Part shown: piece by piece, positions 1 through 8,009 of the stretch
Layout: every line of letters begins with the position of its first letter
Position numbering within the stretch: the first letter of the stretch is position 1
NCBI RefSeq assembly: GCF_029846235.1
Contig: NZ_JARVWP010000012.1
Span: 1 to 64,000, forward strand
Source of the DNA: Bradyrhizobium sp. CER78
GTDB taxonomy: Bacteria > Pseudomonadota > Alphaproteobacteria > Rhizobiales > Xanthobacteraceae
Direction of reading: 5' to 3'
Length of the DNA stretch: 64,000 nucleotides
Notes under the pieces: model-generated
What the model was told of the DNA's origin: nothing
Seen by the model: only the letters and a program-made list of their open reading frames with translations
Databases searched by the model: none
Made by a program: the position numbers and the translations under genes

Positions 1-90
1 TGATCCATTAATCCATAGACGTCCGTACTTGGGCCGATAGGCCGCGGCGTACTGGATCGCCCGGTCGAGCCGGGCGATGACACCGCTTGC
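1..90. repeat. Dispersed palindromic intergenic repeat, copy 1 (cut by window edge)
   Basis: A nine-base inverted repeat (ATCGCCCGG at 56-64, CCGGGCGAT at 70-78) is preceded by GCCGCGGCGTACTGG. The same layout recurs near 11992-12043, where the stem is changed on both arms (GTCCCCCGG / CCGGGGGAC). The left half of this copy lies outside the window. It is an intergenic repeat of the REP/BIME kind, not coding. Confidence 0.7.
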
Positions 91-193
91 GACGTGTCGG
101 CTTGCCGTCCCCATGCAATTGACTTCGCCCGCGCCCCGCGATTGACTGCCCTCCCCAGCGGGACGACCGCCAAGAAAAATCTCGGGAGGCATC

Positions 194-1330
194 ATGACGC
201 CGACGTTCAATCGCGCGCGCTCCATTCTCACTGGATTGTTTCTCACCGCCGGCATCGCATCATCTGCCTTTCTCACTCAGCCCGCGCCGGCCCAAGCCGG
301 TGACGTCCCGACATTCGCGGTCGATCCGTCCTGGCCGAAGCAGCTGCCCAACAACTGGATCCTCGGCCAGGTCGGCGGCATCACCGTCGACTGGCAGGGG
401 CATATCTGGGTGGTCCACCGCCCGCGCTCGCTGACCGACGGCGAGAAGGCGGCGAGCCTCACCCCGCCGCGTGCGAAATGCTGCGTGGCGGCGCCGCCGG
501 TGCTCGAATTCGATGTCGACGGCAATCTGCTGCGCGCCTGGGGCGGCCCCGGCGACGGCTATCAATGGGTCGGCCGCGAGCATGGCATCGAGGTCGACGA
601 GCGCGGCTTCGTCTGGATCGGCGGCAATGCCGATGACGACAGCGAAATCCTGAAGTTCTCACTCGACGGCAAATATCTCGGCCAGATCGGCAAGATCGCA
701 GCCCGCACCGACAGCAACGACATCACCCAGCTCGGCCGCCCCGCCGAGATGGCGATCGACAAGGATGCCAACGAGCTCTACATCGCCGACGGCTACGGCA
801 ACCGCCGCGTCATCGTGTTCGACGCCACCACGCTCGCCTACAAGCGGCACTGGGGCGGCTATGGCAAGCTGCCCACCGACGACAAGCAGCCACCCTATGA
901 TCCGAGCGCTGCGGTGCAGGAGCAGTTCGGCAACCCCGTGCATTGCATCAAGATCGCCAATGACGGGCTGGTCTATGTCTGCGACCGCAGCCAGGACCGC
1001 ATCCAGGTGTTCCAGAAGAACGGCACCTTCGTCAGGGAATGGTTCTACGAGAAGAACACCCGCGGCGACGGCGCGGTGTTCGATCTCGCGCTGTGGCCCG
1101 ATCCGAAGCAGACCTATCTGCTCAACGCCGACGGCGCCAACAACGAGATCCGCGTGATCAAGCGCGACGACGGCAGCGTGGTCGGCACCTTCGGCCATAG
1201 CGGCCGCAATGCCGGACAGTTCGCGCTGCTGCATGTCATGGCGGTCGACCAGAAGGGCAATGTCTATACCGGCGAGGTCGAGGGCAAGCGGATCCAGAAG
1301 TTCAAGCTGACCTCGGACGCGCTGAAGTAG
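194..1330 (+). CDS. Secreted NHL-repeat (six-bladed beta-propeller) protein
   Basis: A 378-residue protein with a Sec signal peptide (about residues 1-35, ending APAQA before GDVP). It is followed by repeated blades of the type 'G..G..NGQF..P..IA.D..GNVYV.D..N.RIQ.F', such as the HGIEVDERGFVWIGG and AVDQKGNVYTGE segments. The family includes the peptidylglycine alpha-amidating lyase type of NHL propeller; the substrate is unknown. GGGAGG at 184-189 fixes the ATG at 194. It lies just before a Liv-type binding protein on the same strand, so a shared periplasmic role is possible but not shown. Confidence 0.8.
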   Translation: MTPTFNRARSILTGLFLTAGIASSAFLTQPAPAQAGDVPTFAVDPSWPKQLPNNWILGQVGGITVDWQGHIWVVHRPRSLTDGEKAASLTPPRAKCCVAAPPVLEFDVDGNLLRAWGGPGDGYQWVGREHGIEVDERGFVWIGGNADDDSEILKFSLDGKYLGQIGKIAARTDSNDITQLGRPAEMAIDKDANELYIADGYGNRRVIVFDATTLAYKRHWGGYGKLPTDDKQPPYDPSAAVQEQFGNPVHCIKIANDGLVYVCDRSQDRIQVFQKNGTFVREWFYEKNTRGDGAVFDLALWPDPKQTYLLNADGANNEIRVIKRDDGSVVGTFGHSGRNAGQFALLHVMAVDQKGNVYTGEVEGKRIQKFKLTSDALK

Positions 1331-1480
1331 AGATGACGGCGGGATGACGCTTCGGCGCAGTTCATCCGGCTTTATGCGGATTGCCGCTTCCACCCGGACA
1401 GGGTAAGCGGGAACCCGAACGATCGGCACAAGGCCCCACAAGAGGGCCGCCCGGATAAATCACAGTGGAGGGAATGTCTG

Positions 1481-2707
1481 ATGACGACGACGCTCGCACG
1501 GCGCCATGCCGTGCTTCTTGCTTGCGCTGCACTCGGCCTTGCAACCCCTGCCCTTGCGCAGGACAAGAACGTCAAGATCGGTGTGCTGAACGACATGTCG
1601 GGCCTCTATGCCGACATCGGCGGCCCGAACTCGGTCGCCGCCGCCAACATGGCGGTGGAAGATTCCGGCCTGCGCGCCAAGGGCTGGAAGATCGAGGTGG
1701 TCAGCGGCGATCACCAGAACAAGCCCGACGTCGGCGTCAACATCGCGCGCAACTGGATCGACAACGAGAAGGTCGACATCATCACCGACACGCCGAACTC
1801 CGGCGTTGCGCTGGCGGTGAGCAACCTCGCCAAAGAGAAGAACTCGATCGTGCTCAACTCGGGCGCGGCGACCGCCGACCTCACCGGCAAGGCCTGCAAC
1901 GCCAACACGATCTCCTACACCTTCGACACCTACATGCTCGCCAACGGCACCGGCAAGGCGCTGACCAAGGCCGGCGGCGACAGCTGGTTCTTCCTCACCG
2001 CCGACTATGCCTTCGGCCATGCGCTGGAGCGCGATACCGCGGCGGTCGTCACCGCCAACGGCGGCAAGGTGCTCGGCGGCGTCAAGCACCCGCTCGACAC
2101 CGCGGACTTCTCCTCGTTCCTGCTGCAGGCACAGGCCTCCAAGGCCAAGATCATCGGCCTCGCCAATGCCGGCGGCGACACCACCAACGCGATCAAGCAG
2201 GCCTCCGAATTCGGCATCACCGCGGGCGGACAGAAGCTCGCGGCGCTGCTCTTGTTCGTCAACGACGTGCACGCACTGGGCCTGAAGATCGCCCAGGGCC
2301 TCACCTTCACCGAGTCGTTCTACTGGGACATGAACGACCAGACCCGCGCCTGGTCGAAGCGCTTCCAGAAGGTCTCGCCGAAGGGCTCGATGCCCTCGAT
2401 GACGGTCGCCGGCGTCTATGCCGGCGTGCTGCATTATTTGAAGGCGCTGGACGCGATGGGCGGCAATCCGCATGACGGCGCCAAGGTCGTCGCCAAGATG
2501 AAGGAGATCCCAACCGACGATCCGCTGTTCGGCAAGGGTCCGTTGCGGATCGACGGCCGCCGCATCATCCCGGCCTATCTGTTCGAGGTGAAGAAGCCGG
2601 AAGAGTCCAAGTATCCGTGGGACTATTACAAGCTGATCGCCACCATCTCGCCGGAAGACGCCGCCAAGCCGCTCGAGGCCAGCGATTGTCCGCTGGTGAA
2701 GAAGTGA
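1481..2707 (+). CDS. ABC transporter substrate-binding protein, Liv (branched-chain amino acid) family, orphan
   Basis: A 408-residue periplasmic binding protein (Peripla_BP_6). It has a signal peptide ending ALAQ (about residue 26), then the mature start KNVKIGVLNDMSGLYADIGG. GGAGGG at 1467-1472 precedes the ATG. It is a close paralogue of the binding protein at 17913-19133: long shared blocks such as DYAFG.ALERDT, KIIGLANAGGDTTN and PTDDPLFGKG run the full length. No permease or ATPase gene is adjacent, so it probably serves the livGFKHM complex encoded 15 kb away or another one outside the window. The ligand cannot be read from the sequence. Confidence 0.88.
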   Translation: MTTTLARRHAVLLACAALGLATPALAQDKNVKIGVLNDMSGLYADIGGPNSVAAANMAVEDSGLRAKGWKIEVVSGDHQNKPDVGVNIARNWIDNEKVDIITDTPNSGVALAVSNLAKEKNSIVLNSGAATADLTGKACNANTISYTFDTYMLANGTGKALTKAGGDSWFFLTADYAFGHALERDTAAVVTANGGKVLGGVKHPLDTADFSSFLLQAQASKAKIIGLANAGGDTTNAIKQASEFGITAGGQKLAALLLFVNDVHALGLKIAQGLTFTESFYWDMNDQTRAWSKRFQKVSPKGSMPSMTVAGVYAGVLHYLKALDAMGGNPHDGAKVVAKMKEIPTDDPLFGKGPLRIDGRRIIPAYLFEVKKPEESKYPWDYYKLIATISPEDAAKPLEASDCPLVKK

Positions 2708-2721
2708 CTGCGTAGCAGTCA
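2705..2721 (+). terminator. Hairpin overlapping the stop codon of the 1481-2707 gene
   Basis: A perfect 7-bp inverted repeat (TGACTGC / GCAGTCA, loop GTA) starts on the TGA stop. There is no T tract, so it is at best a weak or Rho-assisted terminator or an mRNA 3'-end stabiliser. Confidence 0.3.
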
Positions 2722-2820
2722 TTCCGGGATGGTGCGCAGCACCGGACCTCAGATGCGCAATTGCGCATCGGGGAATCTCGAGATTCCGGGTTCGCGCTTT
2801 GCGCGCCCCGGAATGACTCG
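2718..2820. repeat. Dispersed palindromic intergenic repeat, family B copy 1
   Basis: The element is bounded by CATTCCGGGATGG and CCCGGAATGAC, with an internal 'GGAATCTCGAGATTCCGGG' palindrome and TTCGCGCTTTGCGCGC hairpin. The same arrangement occurs at 11112-11215. It is non-coding; several short reading frames drawn across it are artefacts. Confidence 0.75.
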
Positions 2821-3159
2821 TCTTACCCATCACTTCGCCGCCGACTTCCTTGCCGGCGGCCGGGCGTTGTCACAAACCCGCGATATCTCTTGTGGTACGG
2901 CAGCAGCCGCCGGGGGATTTCAGGGGCCCGGTGCCGATCCAACGCCGCCAAGCGATCATATTCCGCTTGGACGGCGTTGTACTTACGGACAGCGCAGGAG
3001 CTTCAGCTGCGCTTGCGGGCCGATGCCGACTTTGTTGCCCGCGACGCCGATGCTGCGCGCGCCGCCGTCGCCCTGGACGGCTTTGCGGCCGTTGCAGCGC
3101 CCTGCTCCAGCGTCGTCCACTTGCTGTCGTCGAGCAACCGCTCGAACAGCCGGTCGCGT
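2821..3159. other. Stretch without a recognisable intact gene
   Basis: The DNA between the repeat and the SnoaL remnant has broken reading frames on both strands. A minus-strand frame near 3003-3170 (RLFERLLDDSKWTTLEQG...) has plausible composition and could be the end of another decayed gene. No family was recognised and no intact start is present. Confidence 0.4.
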
Positions 3160-3497
3160 TCGGCAACGCCGTCCGCCGACAGAACTATCCGGGCATTCTC
3201 GCCCATCACGATCAGGACATCGTGATGTTCGACGTTCCGCCGCCATTGCAGTCGCGCGGATTGGATGAGTACCGGAAAACGTGGAACCTGTTCTACACGT
3301 GCTACCGTCCCTCTCACGCGTTCAATATCGAGGAGATCGCGATCACGGCCGGCGATGACGTGGCCTTTGCGGTGATGGTGATGCGTTGCGGCCCGCCCGA
3401 TGCCACGTTCCAGTTCCGGCTGACGATCGGACTGCGCAAGGTCGACGGCGACTGGCGCATCACGCACGAGCACCATTCGGTGCCGGCGACGGATTAG
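3160..3497 (+). pseudogene. 5'-truncated SnoaL-like (NTF2-fold) gene
   Basis: From about 3160 the frame reads as a SnoaL/ketosteroid-isomerase-like domain: AVRRQNYPGILAHHDQDIVM, then DEYRKTWNLFY, ITAGDDVAFAVMVMRC and DGDWRITHEHHSVP up to the stop. About 25 N-terminal residues of the usual 120-130 residue domain are missing. The upstream in-frame sequence is Arg/Cys-rich and does not resemble the family. I take it as a gene that lost its 5' end through rearrangement. Alternatively a short in-frame start could still give a truncated product. Confidence 0.55.
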
Positions 3498-3501
3498 AAT
3501 T

Positions 3502-3588
3502 GTAGGGTGGGTTAGGCGAAGCCGTAACCCACCGACTCTCTCACCGCGGAGACAATGGTGGGTTACGCCTTCGGCTAACCCACCCTAC
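3502..3588. repeat. Nested palindrome between convergent genes (possible bidirectional terminator)
   Basis: Two 32-base arms at 3502-3533 and 3557-3588 are inverted copies with two mismatches. Each arm is itself nearly palindromic (GGTGGGTTA...TAACCCACC). The element fills the gap between the SnoaL remnant (+) and the MFS gene (-). It resembles the GTAGGGTGGGTTAG repeats found dispersed in many bacterial genomes. Confidence 0.75.
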
Positions 3589-3592
3589 GAAG

Positions 3593-4843
3593 CTACGCTT
3601 TCTGCACCGTCGCGCGCGCCGCGATCGCGAGCGCAAGCAACAAGAGTGCGCCCGCCAGATAGAACGGCGCGCCGGGCATTTTCAGCGGCGCGTTGTCGCC
3701 GATGAAATACGCAAATGTCAGCGTGAACAGGAACGGGCCGATCAATTCCGACATGCTCTGCACGCTCGAGGTCGCGCCCTGCAACTGGCCTTGCTGGTCG
3801 GCGGCGACGAGCTGCGTCGTCAATGCCTGCGTCGCCGCGCCGGAAATGCCCCATAACGCCATCACGGGAATGCCGATCCAGAAAAGCTGGCCTGTGGGTG
3901 CCGCGCCGAAGATCACGAAGCCCAGGGCGCCGCAGACGAGACCGAGGAACAGCGCGTTGCGCTCGCCGAGCAGCTTGACGATCGGGCCGATCGCCGCGCC
4001 CTGCACGATCATGCCGCAGAGCCCGACCAGCGCCAGCGTCGCGCCGACCGTGCCGGTGTCCCAGCCGTAGCGATAGGTGGCGTAGAGCACGAACACCGAC
4101 GGCAGCACGACATGCGCGAGCTGGCCGAAGAACGTCGCCAGCGACAGCCCGGCCAGCGTCCGGTTCGAAAGCAGGAAACGCAGCGCGCCGATCGGATTGG
4201 CGCTCTTCCATTTGAACGGCGCGCGCCGCTCCACCGGCAACGATTCCGGCAGGACGAACAGGCCATAGAGGCCGTTGACGAAGCTCAACCCCGCCGCCGC
4301 CCAGAACGGCAGTCGTGGGTCGATCTCGCCGAGCAGGCCGCCGAGCGCCGGCCCCATGATGAAGCCCGCGCCGAACGCGACGCCGATCTTGCCGAACATC
4401 GCGGCGCGCTGCTCCGGTGCGGTGACGTCGGCGATATAGGCGAACACGGTCGAGATGCTCGACGAGGTGATGCCCGAGATCGCCCGCCCGATGAACAGCC
4501 AGATCAGGTTCGGCGCCAGCGCCATCAGCACATAGTCGGCGGCGAGGCCGAAATTCGACAGCAGCACCACCGGCCGGCGGCCGAAGCGATCGGACAGCGC
4601 GCCAAGGATCGGCGAGCAGACGAACTGCATCAAGGCCCAGATCGAGCCGAACACGCCAAAGATGCGCGCCGCATTGGCGGTGTCGTTGTTGACGAAGCCT
4701 TCGATCAGCTTGGGCAGGATCGGGATGATGATCCCGAGCGCCAGCATGTCGAGCAACAGCGTGATGAAGATGAAGACCACCGCGCCGCTGCGTGCCGATG
4801 GCGCGGCGGTGTCAGGATTCTCATTTTGACGCGTTTTTTTCAC
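3593..4843 (-). CDS. MFS drug efflux transporter, TetA/TCR-like
   Basis: A 416-residue, 12-helix major facilitator protein. The first helix (VVFIFITLLLDMLALGIIIP) carries the TetA-type acidic residue. The loop 2-3 signature GALSDRFGRRPV and the conserved 'GRAISGITSSSISTVFAYIADVT' block follow. Family members export tetracycline or other drugs by proton antiport; the substrate here is unknown. The annotated GTG start at 4843 lies inside a dispersed intergenic repeat (4828-4875), so an internal GTG near residue 22 is an alternative start. Confidence 0.85.
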   Translation of the reverse strand: MKKTRQNENPDTAAPSARSGAVVFIFITLLLDMLALGIIIPILPKLIEGFVNNDTANAARIFGVFGSIWALMQFVCSPILGALSDRFGRRPVVLLSNFGLAADYVLMALAPNLIWLFIGRAISGITSSSISTVFAYIADVTAPEQRAAMFGKIGVAFGAGFIMGPALGGLLGEIDPRLPFWAAAGLSFVNGLYGLFVLPESLPVERRAPFKWKSANPIGALRFLLSNRTLAGLSLATFFGQLAHVVLPSVFVLYATYRYGWDTGTVGATLALVGLCGMIVQGAAIGPIVKLLGERNALFLGLVCGALGFVIFGAAPTGQLFWIGIPVMALWGISGAATQALTTQLVAADQQGQLQGATSSVQSMSELIGPFLFTLTFAYFIGDNAPLKMPGAPFYLAGALLLLALAIAARATVQKA

Positions 4844-4875
4844 GCGAACCGGGATCCACTTCGCTCGAAAACGCT
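4828..4875. repeat. Dispersed repeat family F, copy 1
   Basis: The element runs from GACGCGTTTTTTTCACGCG to CGCTCGAAAACGCT. Related copies are at 14152-14200 and, inverted, at 50909-50956. The copies share the ends GCGTTTT and AAAACGC and the middle 'CGAACCGG..TCCACTTCG'. This copy supplies the nominal GTG start of the neighbouring MFS gene. Confidence 0.8.
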
Positions 4876-4883
4876 ATGCCCGC

Positions 4884-6266
4884 TCACGACGGCCGTTTGC
4901 GCTTGTGAGCAAACGGATTGGCTTTCTCGCGCAGCGTGATCCGGATCGGTGTGCCCGGCAGATCGAAGGTCTCGCGCAGCGAGTTGATGAGGTAGCGCAG
5001 ATAGGATCGCGGGATCGCATCCGCACGCGAGCAGAACAGCACGAAGCTCGGCGGGCGCGCCTTCACCTGCGTGATGTAGTTCAGCTTCAGCCTACGGCCG
5101 GAGACGGCCGGCGGCGGGTTGGCCTGGATCGCCTGCTCGAACCAGCGATTGAGCGCCGAGGTCGGCAAGCGCCGGTTCCAGACCGCATAGGCCTCCTGGA
5201 TCGCCGTCATCAGGCGATCGATGCCCTCGCCCATCAGCCCGGAGACCGCGACGATCGGCGCGCCCTTGACCTGCGGCAGCCAATGATCGGCATCGGTGCG
5301 CAGCTGCGAGATCTGGTTGGGCTTGCGCTCGACGAGGTCCCATTTGTTGACCGCGAGCACGATGGCGCGGCCCTCGCGCTCGACCAGGTCGGCGATGCGC
5401 AGATCCTGCTCCTCGAACTTGTTCTGCGCGTCCATCATCATCACGACGACTTCGGCGAAGCGCACCGCGCGCAGCGCGTCGGCGACCGAGAGCTTTTCCA
5501 GCTTCTCCTCGATCCGCGAGCGGCGGCGGAGGCCGGCGGTGTCGAACACCCGGAACTGGCGGTCCTGCCAGGTGATCTCGACCGCGATGGAATCGCGCGT
5601 GGTGCCGGCCTCGGGGCTAGTCAGCAGCCGCTCCTCGCCGAGCAGATGATTGATCAGCGTCGACTTGCCGGCATTGGGCCGGCCAACGATGGCAACGCGG
5701 ATCGGGCGCTGGGCAGCCTCCTCCTCCGAGATGTCCTCGTCATCCTCGACCTCGTCGTCATCCTCTGCTGTCTCGGGCACCAGCGCGCTCAGCGCCTCGT
5801 GGAGGTCGCCCATGCCTTCGCCATGCTCGGCCGAGATCTGCACGGGATCGCCGAGACCGAGCGCATAGGACTCCATCGCGCCGATCTCGCCATGCTTGCC
5901 CTCGGCCTTGTTGGCGACCAGCACCACCGGCTTGTTGGCCTTGCGGGCGAAGTCGGCGAAGGCGCGGTCGGTCGGCGTCAGGCCGACGCGGGCGTCGATC
6001 ACGAACATCAAGGCGTCGGCGAGCTCGATCGCGGTTTCAGTCTGCTCCTGCATCCGCGCCGTCAGCGAGCCCTTGGCGCCCTCGTCGAGCCCCGCGGTGT
6101 CGATGATGGTGAAGTCGAGGTCGTAGAGCTTGGCCTGCCCCTCGCGGCGGTCGCGCGTGACGCCGGGCTCGTCGTCGACCAGCGCGAGCTTCTGGCCGAC
6201 CAGGCGGTTGAACAGCGTCGACTTTCCGACATTGGGCCGGCCGATAATGGCGATGGTAAAAGACAT
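4884..6266 (-). CDS. der: GTPase Der (EngA), 50S ribosome assembly
   Basis: A 460-residue protein with two tandem GTPase domains and a C-terminal KH-like domain. The first P-loop is GRPNVGKS at residues 9-16, with DTAGL and NKAE. The second is GRPNAGKS near residue 195, with DTAGLRRRSR and NKWD. An acidic linker (EDDDEVEDDEDISEEE) separates the G domains. Der is essential for large-subunit maturation. In E. coli der follows yfgM and bamB; here the gene upstream on the same strand is a small lipoprotein, with a yfgM-like gene further upstream. Confidence 0.97.
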   Translation of the reverse strand: MSFTIAIIGRPNVGKSTLFNRLVGQKLALVDDEPGVTRDRREGQAKLYDLDFTIIDTAGLDEGAKGSLTARMQEQTETAIELADALMFVIDARVGLTPTDRAFADFARKANKPVVLVANKAEGKHGEIGAMESYALGLGDPVQISAEHGEGMGDLHEALSALVPETAEDDDEVEDDEDISEEEAAQRPIRVAIVGRPNAGKSTLINHLLGEERLLTSPEAGTTRDSIAVEITWQDRQFRVFDTAGLRRRSRIEEKLEKLSVADALRAVRFAEVVVMMMDAQNKFEEQDLRIADLVEREGRAIVLAVNKWDLVERKPNQISQLRTDADHWLPQVKGAPIVAVSGLMGEGIDRLMTAIQEAYAVWNRRLPTSALNRWFEQAIQANPPPAVSGRRLKLNYITQVKARPPSFVLFCSRADAIPRSYLRYLINSLRETFDLPGTPIRITLREKANPFAHKRKRPS

Positions 6267-6354
6267 GGATGATCCAGGCGCCGCGGCACGACGCGCGTCA
6301 ATGAATTGAAGCAGGAGCCTAACGCGCGACGAGATTAGGTTGAACCGTCATCGC

Positions 6355-6419
6355 GCTCTAGATTCTTGTTTTAGCATGATCTTTTCGGAAAACCGCTTCG
6401 GACTTTTCCGGATCATGCT
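6355..6419. repeat. Palindromic intergenic element between lipoprotein gene and der
   Basis: GCATGATC at 6374-6381 pairs with GATCATGC at 6411-6418, and an internal CGGAAAA / TTTTCCG stem extends it. It starts two bases past the stop of the lipoprotein gene. It may attenuate or process the yfgM-lipoprotein-der transcript. This motif is a common Bradyrhizobium/Rhodopseudomonas intergenic palindrome. Confidence 0.6.
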
Positions 6420-6974
6420 TTACCGGCTAAAGCCGCCGCTCGGTAGCGGTGCGGGGAACGCGCCGCCGGATTGTTGCGTGGTCTGAGTCTGCTGCTGGGC
6501 CGGTGCCGCAGGCTGCGCCTGCTGGTCGTCGGCCGGCGGCGCGGTGGTGCGGCGGCGGGCGATCTTCTTCGGCTTCGGCTCGGGCGGCAGCGCGGCGGGT
6601 GCGCCCTCCTCGGTTGCGGCGTCGGGAGCAGCCGCCTGATCCGCTGATGGCGCGGCGCGCTTGCCGTGCTTCTTGGCGCCCTTCGGCGGCTCGGGTGGCG
6701 GAGCCGGCTGGCCGGCCGCCGCTGCGGCATTCTGCTGGTCGAGCTGCTCCTGCTGCGAGCCCTTGTACAATTCCTTCGGCACGCCCTGCTCGAGCCCGGG
6801 CACGCCTTCGGGGAAGACCGGCTTGCGGTCGCCAGCCAGCTTCTTCTTGGTATCGAGGAAGTCGAGCAGGTCGCTCGGGTCGAAATTGGCCATGCCGCCA
6901 CCGCCGCAGCCCGCCAGCACGCTGCAAAGCGCGACGAGAACAGCGGCTGCGATCAGGCGTTGCGAGCGGCGCAT
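6420..6974 (-). CDS. Small Ala/Pro-rich lipoprotein in the yfgM-der operon
   Basis: A 184-residue protein with a type II signal peptide (lipobox L20-A21-G22-C23). The short ordered segment FDPSDLLDFLDTKKKLAGDRKPVFPEGVPGLEQG is followed by a low-complexity Pro/Ala/Gln/Lys tail ending SGGFSR. The start was set at the ATG at 6974 because the lipoprotein signal begins there; the longer upstream frame is not credible. It occupies the bamB position of the E. coli operon but has no PQQ-type propeller repeats. The function is unknown; an envelope role is inferred. Confidence 0.75.
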   Translation of the reverse strand: MRRSQRLIAAAVLVALCSVLAGCGGGGMANFDPSDLLDFLDTKKKLAGDRKPVFPEGVPGLEQGVPKELYKGSQQEQLDQQNAAAAAGQPAPPPEPPKGAKKHGKRAAPSADQAAAPDAATEEGAPAALPPEPKPKKIARRRTTAPPADDQQAQPAAPAQQQTQTTQQSGGAFPAPLPSGGFSR

Positions 6975-7011
6975 GGTCGATCTCTCACTCAAACTCGGGT
7001 TTCGCGCCAAA

Positions 7012-7668
7012 TCAGCTTTTCGCGACCGGCGGCAACAGTGCCTGCAGCGCTTCGGCGCGCGAGCGCAAGCTCGGCGGCGTCTCGCCGTCATTGGCAATCT
7101 CGTCGAGCCACTTGCGTGCGGCGGTGGCATCGTTGGCGTGCCAGGCCGACAGCGCCAGCAACTCGCGCGCGGAATGGCGGAACGTCGAATCCTTCGACGT
7201 CGCCATCGCTTCGAGCCGTTGCTGCATGTTCGGATAGGTCGTGGTGTCCATCACGATCTGCGCGGCGCGGATCCGTGCCAGGTCCTGGTCGGGACCATTG
7301 ACGCTGCGGTCGGCTGCGATCTCGTCATAGAGCTTCGCAGCGGCCGGCTGATCGCGGATTGCGACCTCGGCAGCCATGCGCAGCCGAGCCAGATTGCGGT
7401 AACCGGACGGCGCCTTGGTGATCAGATCGGCAAAGGCGGCCTCGGCCTCGGCATGCTTTTTCTGGTCCGACAGCTCGACGGCGCGGTCGAACGCCGCACC
7501 CGCCTCGGCGGCCTTCTTGGCCTCGAGATATTGGTAGCCGCGCCAGCCACCGACGCCGGCGACCACCAGGACCGCCAGCGCGATGATAAAGATCGAGTAC
7601 TTGTCCCACAGCTTCCTGAGCTGATCGCGACGGACTTCCTCGTCTACTTCGTCAAATAATTCAGACAC
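7012..7668 (-). CDS. YfgM-like tetratricopeptide inner-membrane protein
   Basis: 218 residues: a short cytoplasmic N-terminus (MSELFDEVDEEVRRDQLRKL), one membrane helix at about 25-45 (IFIIALAVLVVAGVGGW), and a periplasmic TPR-like region (AAEAGAAFDRAVELSDQKKH, then Ala-rich helical repeats). This is the TPR_21/YfgM architecture. In E. coli YfgM associates with SecYEG and the chaperone PpiD. It is first in a minus-strand cluster with the lipoprotein and der, as in gammaproteobacteria. Confidence 0.85.
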   Translation of the reverse strand: MSELFDEVDEEVRRDQLRKLWDKYSIFIIALAVLVVAGVGGWRGYQYLEAKKAAEAGAAFDRAVELSDQKKHAEAEAAFADLITKAPSGYRNLARLRMAAEVAIRDQPAAAKLYDEIAADRSVNGPDQDLARIRAAQIVMDTTTYPNMQQRLEAMATSKDSTFRHSARELLALSAWHANDATAARKWLDEIANDGETPPSLRSRAEALQALLPPVAKS

Positions 7669-7839
7669 TTAAAGCTATCCCATCCCCTCGGGACCGCGAA
7701 TCTCGGTGGAGCCTGGCCCCTACCCGATCCCCACATCGCGGCGGCGTTACCCTAACGGTGTGGCGGAGGCAAGGCAAAGCGAGGCGGATCAAAGCGTTAA
7801 CGGTGGAGGTTTGCGCGGCACGCGACAGCGGCAGGGCTC

Positions 7840-7976
7840 CCTCTCCCGCTTGCGGGGGAGGGTCGGGGTGGGGGTATCTCCACGAGTCGGATCGATGAGA
7901 GAGCCCCCGTGGGGAGAGAGCCCCCACCCGCATCGCATCTCCGATGCGATGCGACCTCCCCCGCAAGCGGGAGAGG
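7840..7976. repeat. Large inverted repeat between convergent genes
   Basis: A perfect 22-bp inverted repeat has its arms at 7840-7861 and 7955-7976 (core CCCGCTTGCGGGGGAGG) around about 90 bases that include a further GCATCGCATC/GATGCGATGC stem. It lies in the 340-base gap before the acyl-CoA synthetase stop. No gene is present in the gap. Confidence 0.85.
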
Positions 7977-8009
7977 TAAACCGAGCAAGCGGACGTACGT
8001 TGGCCCGGT

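Noticed and set aside
2870..3166. Minus-strand frame opposite the SnoaL remnant as a real gene
   Set aside because: Composition is plausible at the end, but there is no recognisable family and no intact start; left as a possible decayed fragment only.
3502..3588. CRISPR-like repeat because of two similar 32-base units
   Set aside because: The units are inverted, not direct, only two exist, and each is a palindrome with no spacers or cas genes nearby.
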